Assembly: GCA_913041905.1 (NCBI GenBank)
Contig: CAJWJQ010000014.1
Location: forward strand, 1-25,570
DNA: 25,570 nucleotides
Source of the DNA: GCA-2718845 sp913041905
GTDB taxonomy: Bacteria > Pseudomonadota > Gammaproteobacteria > GCA-002705445 > GCA-002716945
Reading direction: 5' to 3'
The stretch's first letter is position 1. Each line of letters starts with the position of its first letter. Below the pieces are notes generated by a model. The model was not told the DNA's origin, made no database searches, and was given only the letters and a program-made list of their open reading frames with translations. Shown here piece by piece: positions 24,718 through 25,570 of this stretch. A program made the position numbers and the translations under genes.

Positions 24718-25028
24718 TTATTTTTATTTTCCTCTTTACCAATTATTTTATTGTTAACCTCAACACTCAGATACCAAATTATTTTAGGTATAGCCCAATA
24801 CCCAAGAAGCATTACTAGCATAATAGTCTCCCATCTCCCTGAGAGATTTAATAAATTGATTAAAAATATTGTGGAAATTATTAAACAACCAAAACACATA
24901 TATCCAAGATACAAAAATCTTTGATTTTCTTTTATTTGACTTAATGCATAAAAGACAGCATAGCCTGCGGCAAAAATCACAATAAATCCAGCTGATATGC
25001 TGGATAGTATCATCTCATTTAAAGACAT
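24714..25028 (-). CDS. Small three-helix membrane protein of the nor operon, function unknown
   Basis: A 104-residue hydrophobic protein with three apparent membrane helices at about residues 8-29, 38-62 and 68-90, and a charged C-terminal tail rich in Lys, Glu and Asn. The loop W-E-T before helix 3 and a proline inside it are the only marked features. It overlaps norC by four bases and lies directly upstream, so it is probably co-expressed and may help assemble or stabilise the reductase, as the small NorF protein may do elsewhere. I do not recognise the sequence, and NorF homology is not shown. The ATG at 25028 is preferred over a GTG at 25037, because AGGGG lies eight bases before the ATG but abuts the GTG. 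Confidence 0.7.
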   Translation of the reverse strand: MSLNEMILSSISAGFIVIFAAGYAVFYALSQIKENQRFLYLGYMCFGCLIISTIFLINLLNLSGRWETIMLVMLLGYWAIPKIIWYLSVEVNNKIIGKEENKNK

Positions 25029-25036
25029 TATATGCA

Positions 25037-25041
25037 CCCCT
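25037..25041 (-). promoter_or_regulatory. Shine-Dalgarno site that fixes the start of the small membrane protein
   Basis: AGGGG on the minus strand, eight bases before the ATG at 25028. It overlaps the alternative GTG start and so argues against it. Confidence 0.5.
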
Positions 25042-25058
25042 AAAGGGATCTCATTCTT

Positions 25059-25235
25059 TTAAAATTTATATGATTTCTGAATATAAACTTTATCATGTTT
25101 GATTTTAACCTTTTTTATTTCCCCTTCAGATATTATGGCGCAACTTGATAGTGCCAAAATTAAGCAAAATATAAAAGCTTGAGCTGTTAAGGTAATATAA
25201 TAATTTTTTAGTCTATAAGTGATAGGCGCCTCCAT
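25059..25235 (-). CDS. Putative 58-residue lipoprotein heading the nor operon
   Basis: This short frame lies 30 bases upstream of the small membrane protein on the same strand. The product has a basic-containing n-region, a hydrophobic stretch A-F-I-F-C-L-I-L-A-L near residues 20-29, and then S-S-C at 30-32, giving a good lipobox L-S-S-C with Cys32 as the lipidated residue. The mature part would be only 26-27 residues, very rich in Lys and Ile. The n-region is longer than usual (about 19 residues), and AAGG directly abuts the ATG, so the exact start is unsure. I do not recognise a family. The lipobox, operon position and lack of stops make it a likely real gene, but a chance frame in AT-rich DNA cannot be excluded. 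Confidence 0.5.
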   Translation of the reverse strand: MEAPITYRLKNYYITLTAQAFIFCLILALSSCAIISEGEIKKVKIKHDKVYIQKSYKF

Positions 25236-25320
25236 CCTTATGCGGAATATTATTAAACTTATGTGTTCAATGATAATTGCCTATTAAATACAATATGCAC
25301 ATCATTTTTCTTCCAAAGCA

Positions 25321-25334
25321 TTGACTTGTGTCAA
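25321..25334. promoter_or_regulatory. FNR/DNR/NNR-type operator (CRP-FNR family)
   Basis: A perfect inverted repeat TTGAC-TTGT-GTCAA sits in the 192-base divergent gap. This is the five-base half-site, four-base spacer layout bound by FNR, DNR and NnrR regulators, and norCB operons are classic targets. For leftward transcription, CATATT on the minus strand (25297 to 25292) would place a start about 42 bases from the site centre, close to the class II activation distance. For the rightward gene, GATTAT at 25362 gives a centre near -46. Either or both genes may be controlled. Confidence 0.75.
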
Positions 25335-25427
25335 TAAAGCTAATTATTCCCCATAAAACATGATTATTTTTATAAAATACACATAAATGTAGTTATATAT
25401 AAGATTATTCTAAATTATAATTAATTT

Positions 25428-25570
25428 ATGAATAGAATGTTTTATATAGCGCTAGTTACTTTTTTTTTAGTGGGTACCGGTAACACCATTGTTCATTCAG
25501 ATGAAAAAATATTAAAAATACAATGCAATGGATTTCTTGGAGATTGCACCTCTATCCCAACTAACATGTG
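25428..25570 (+). CDS. Unidentified exported protein, N-terminus only (partial at right edge)
   Basis: An open frame starts at the ATG at 25428 and continues off the right edge (47 complete codons). The first 24 or so residues form a signal peptide: M-N-R-M-F followed by a hydrophobic core and a likely cleavage region around V-H-S-D. The mature start contains two cysteines (C-N-G-F-L-G-D-C) that could pair in the periplasm. It is divergent from the nor operon and shares the gap that holds the FNR-type site, so a role in anaerobic or nitrogen-oxide metabolism is possible. I do not recognise the family from this fragment. Confidence 0.65.
   Translation, partial: MNRMFYIALVTFFLVGTGNTIVHSDEKILKIQCNGFLGDCTSIPTNM

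Noticed and set aside
25261..25287. Short plus-strand frame of eight codons in the divergent gap
   Set aside because: It is too short, has no ribosome site and shows no sign of being an attenuator.

Overview
The window looks like a stretch of chromosome from a streamlined, low-GC gammaproteobacterium. AT-rich sequence is evident throughout, and genes overlap or abut with almost no spacer DNA. The housekeeping gene order matches the Pseudomonas-type arrangement: prmC-prfA-hemA, divergent from a TPR protein, then ispE, tRNA-Gln, prs, rplY, pth and ychF. A pcm-like gene, a rhodanese gene and tolC lead into what appears to be waaA, next to a divergent thiC. I cannot name the genus. A free-living low-oxygen marine lineage or a symbiont would both fit, because c-type nitric oxide reductase genes are present. 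No insertion sequence, prophage or CRISPR array is visible.

Layout from the left: a minus-strand envelope cluster (pcm-like methyltransferase, single-domain rhodanese, tolC, and the first 28 codons of a likely waaA running off the left edge). Divergent from it is thiC (thiamine pyrimidine synthesis), convergent with metY (homocysteine synthesis from O-acetylhomoserine). Next comes a two-gene minus-strand unit, ibaG-dinB, with its own promoter-like -10 box.

From 16430 down to 6962 on the minus strand lies an apparent ten-gene unit: hemA, prfA, prmC, gatC, gatA, gatB, mreB, mreC, mreD and an rsmJ-like gene. Only about 24 non-coding bases separate these genes. It joins glutamyl-tRNA use (HemA, GatCAB), translation termination (RF1 and its methyltransferase), cell shape (MreBCD) and rRNA methylation. 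Reading the other way are a TPR protein, ispE (overlapping it by 17 bases, with no lolB between them), tRNA-Gln(UUG), prs, rplY, pth, ychF and tRNA-Met(CAU). The tRNA-Met begins at the base right after the ychF stop codon.

The last 3 kb appears accessory: a minus-strand nitric oxide reductase operon. It comprises a 58-codon putative lipoprotein missed by a length cutoff, a small three-helix membrane protein, norC with an enlarged periplasmic segment, and norB with all expected ligand residues. A perfect FNR/DNR-type palindrome (TTGAC-N4-GTCAA) lies in the divergent gap between this operon and the start of an unidentified secreted protein gene that runs off the right edge. This NO-detoxification or denitrification module sits directly against the 3' end of tRNA-Met, and is the most promising part of the window for new biology.
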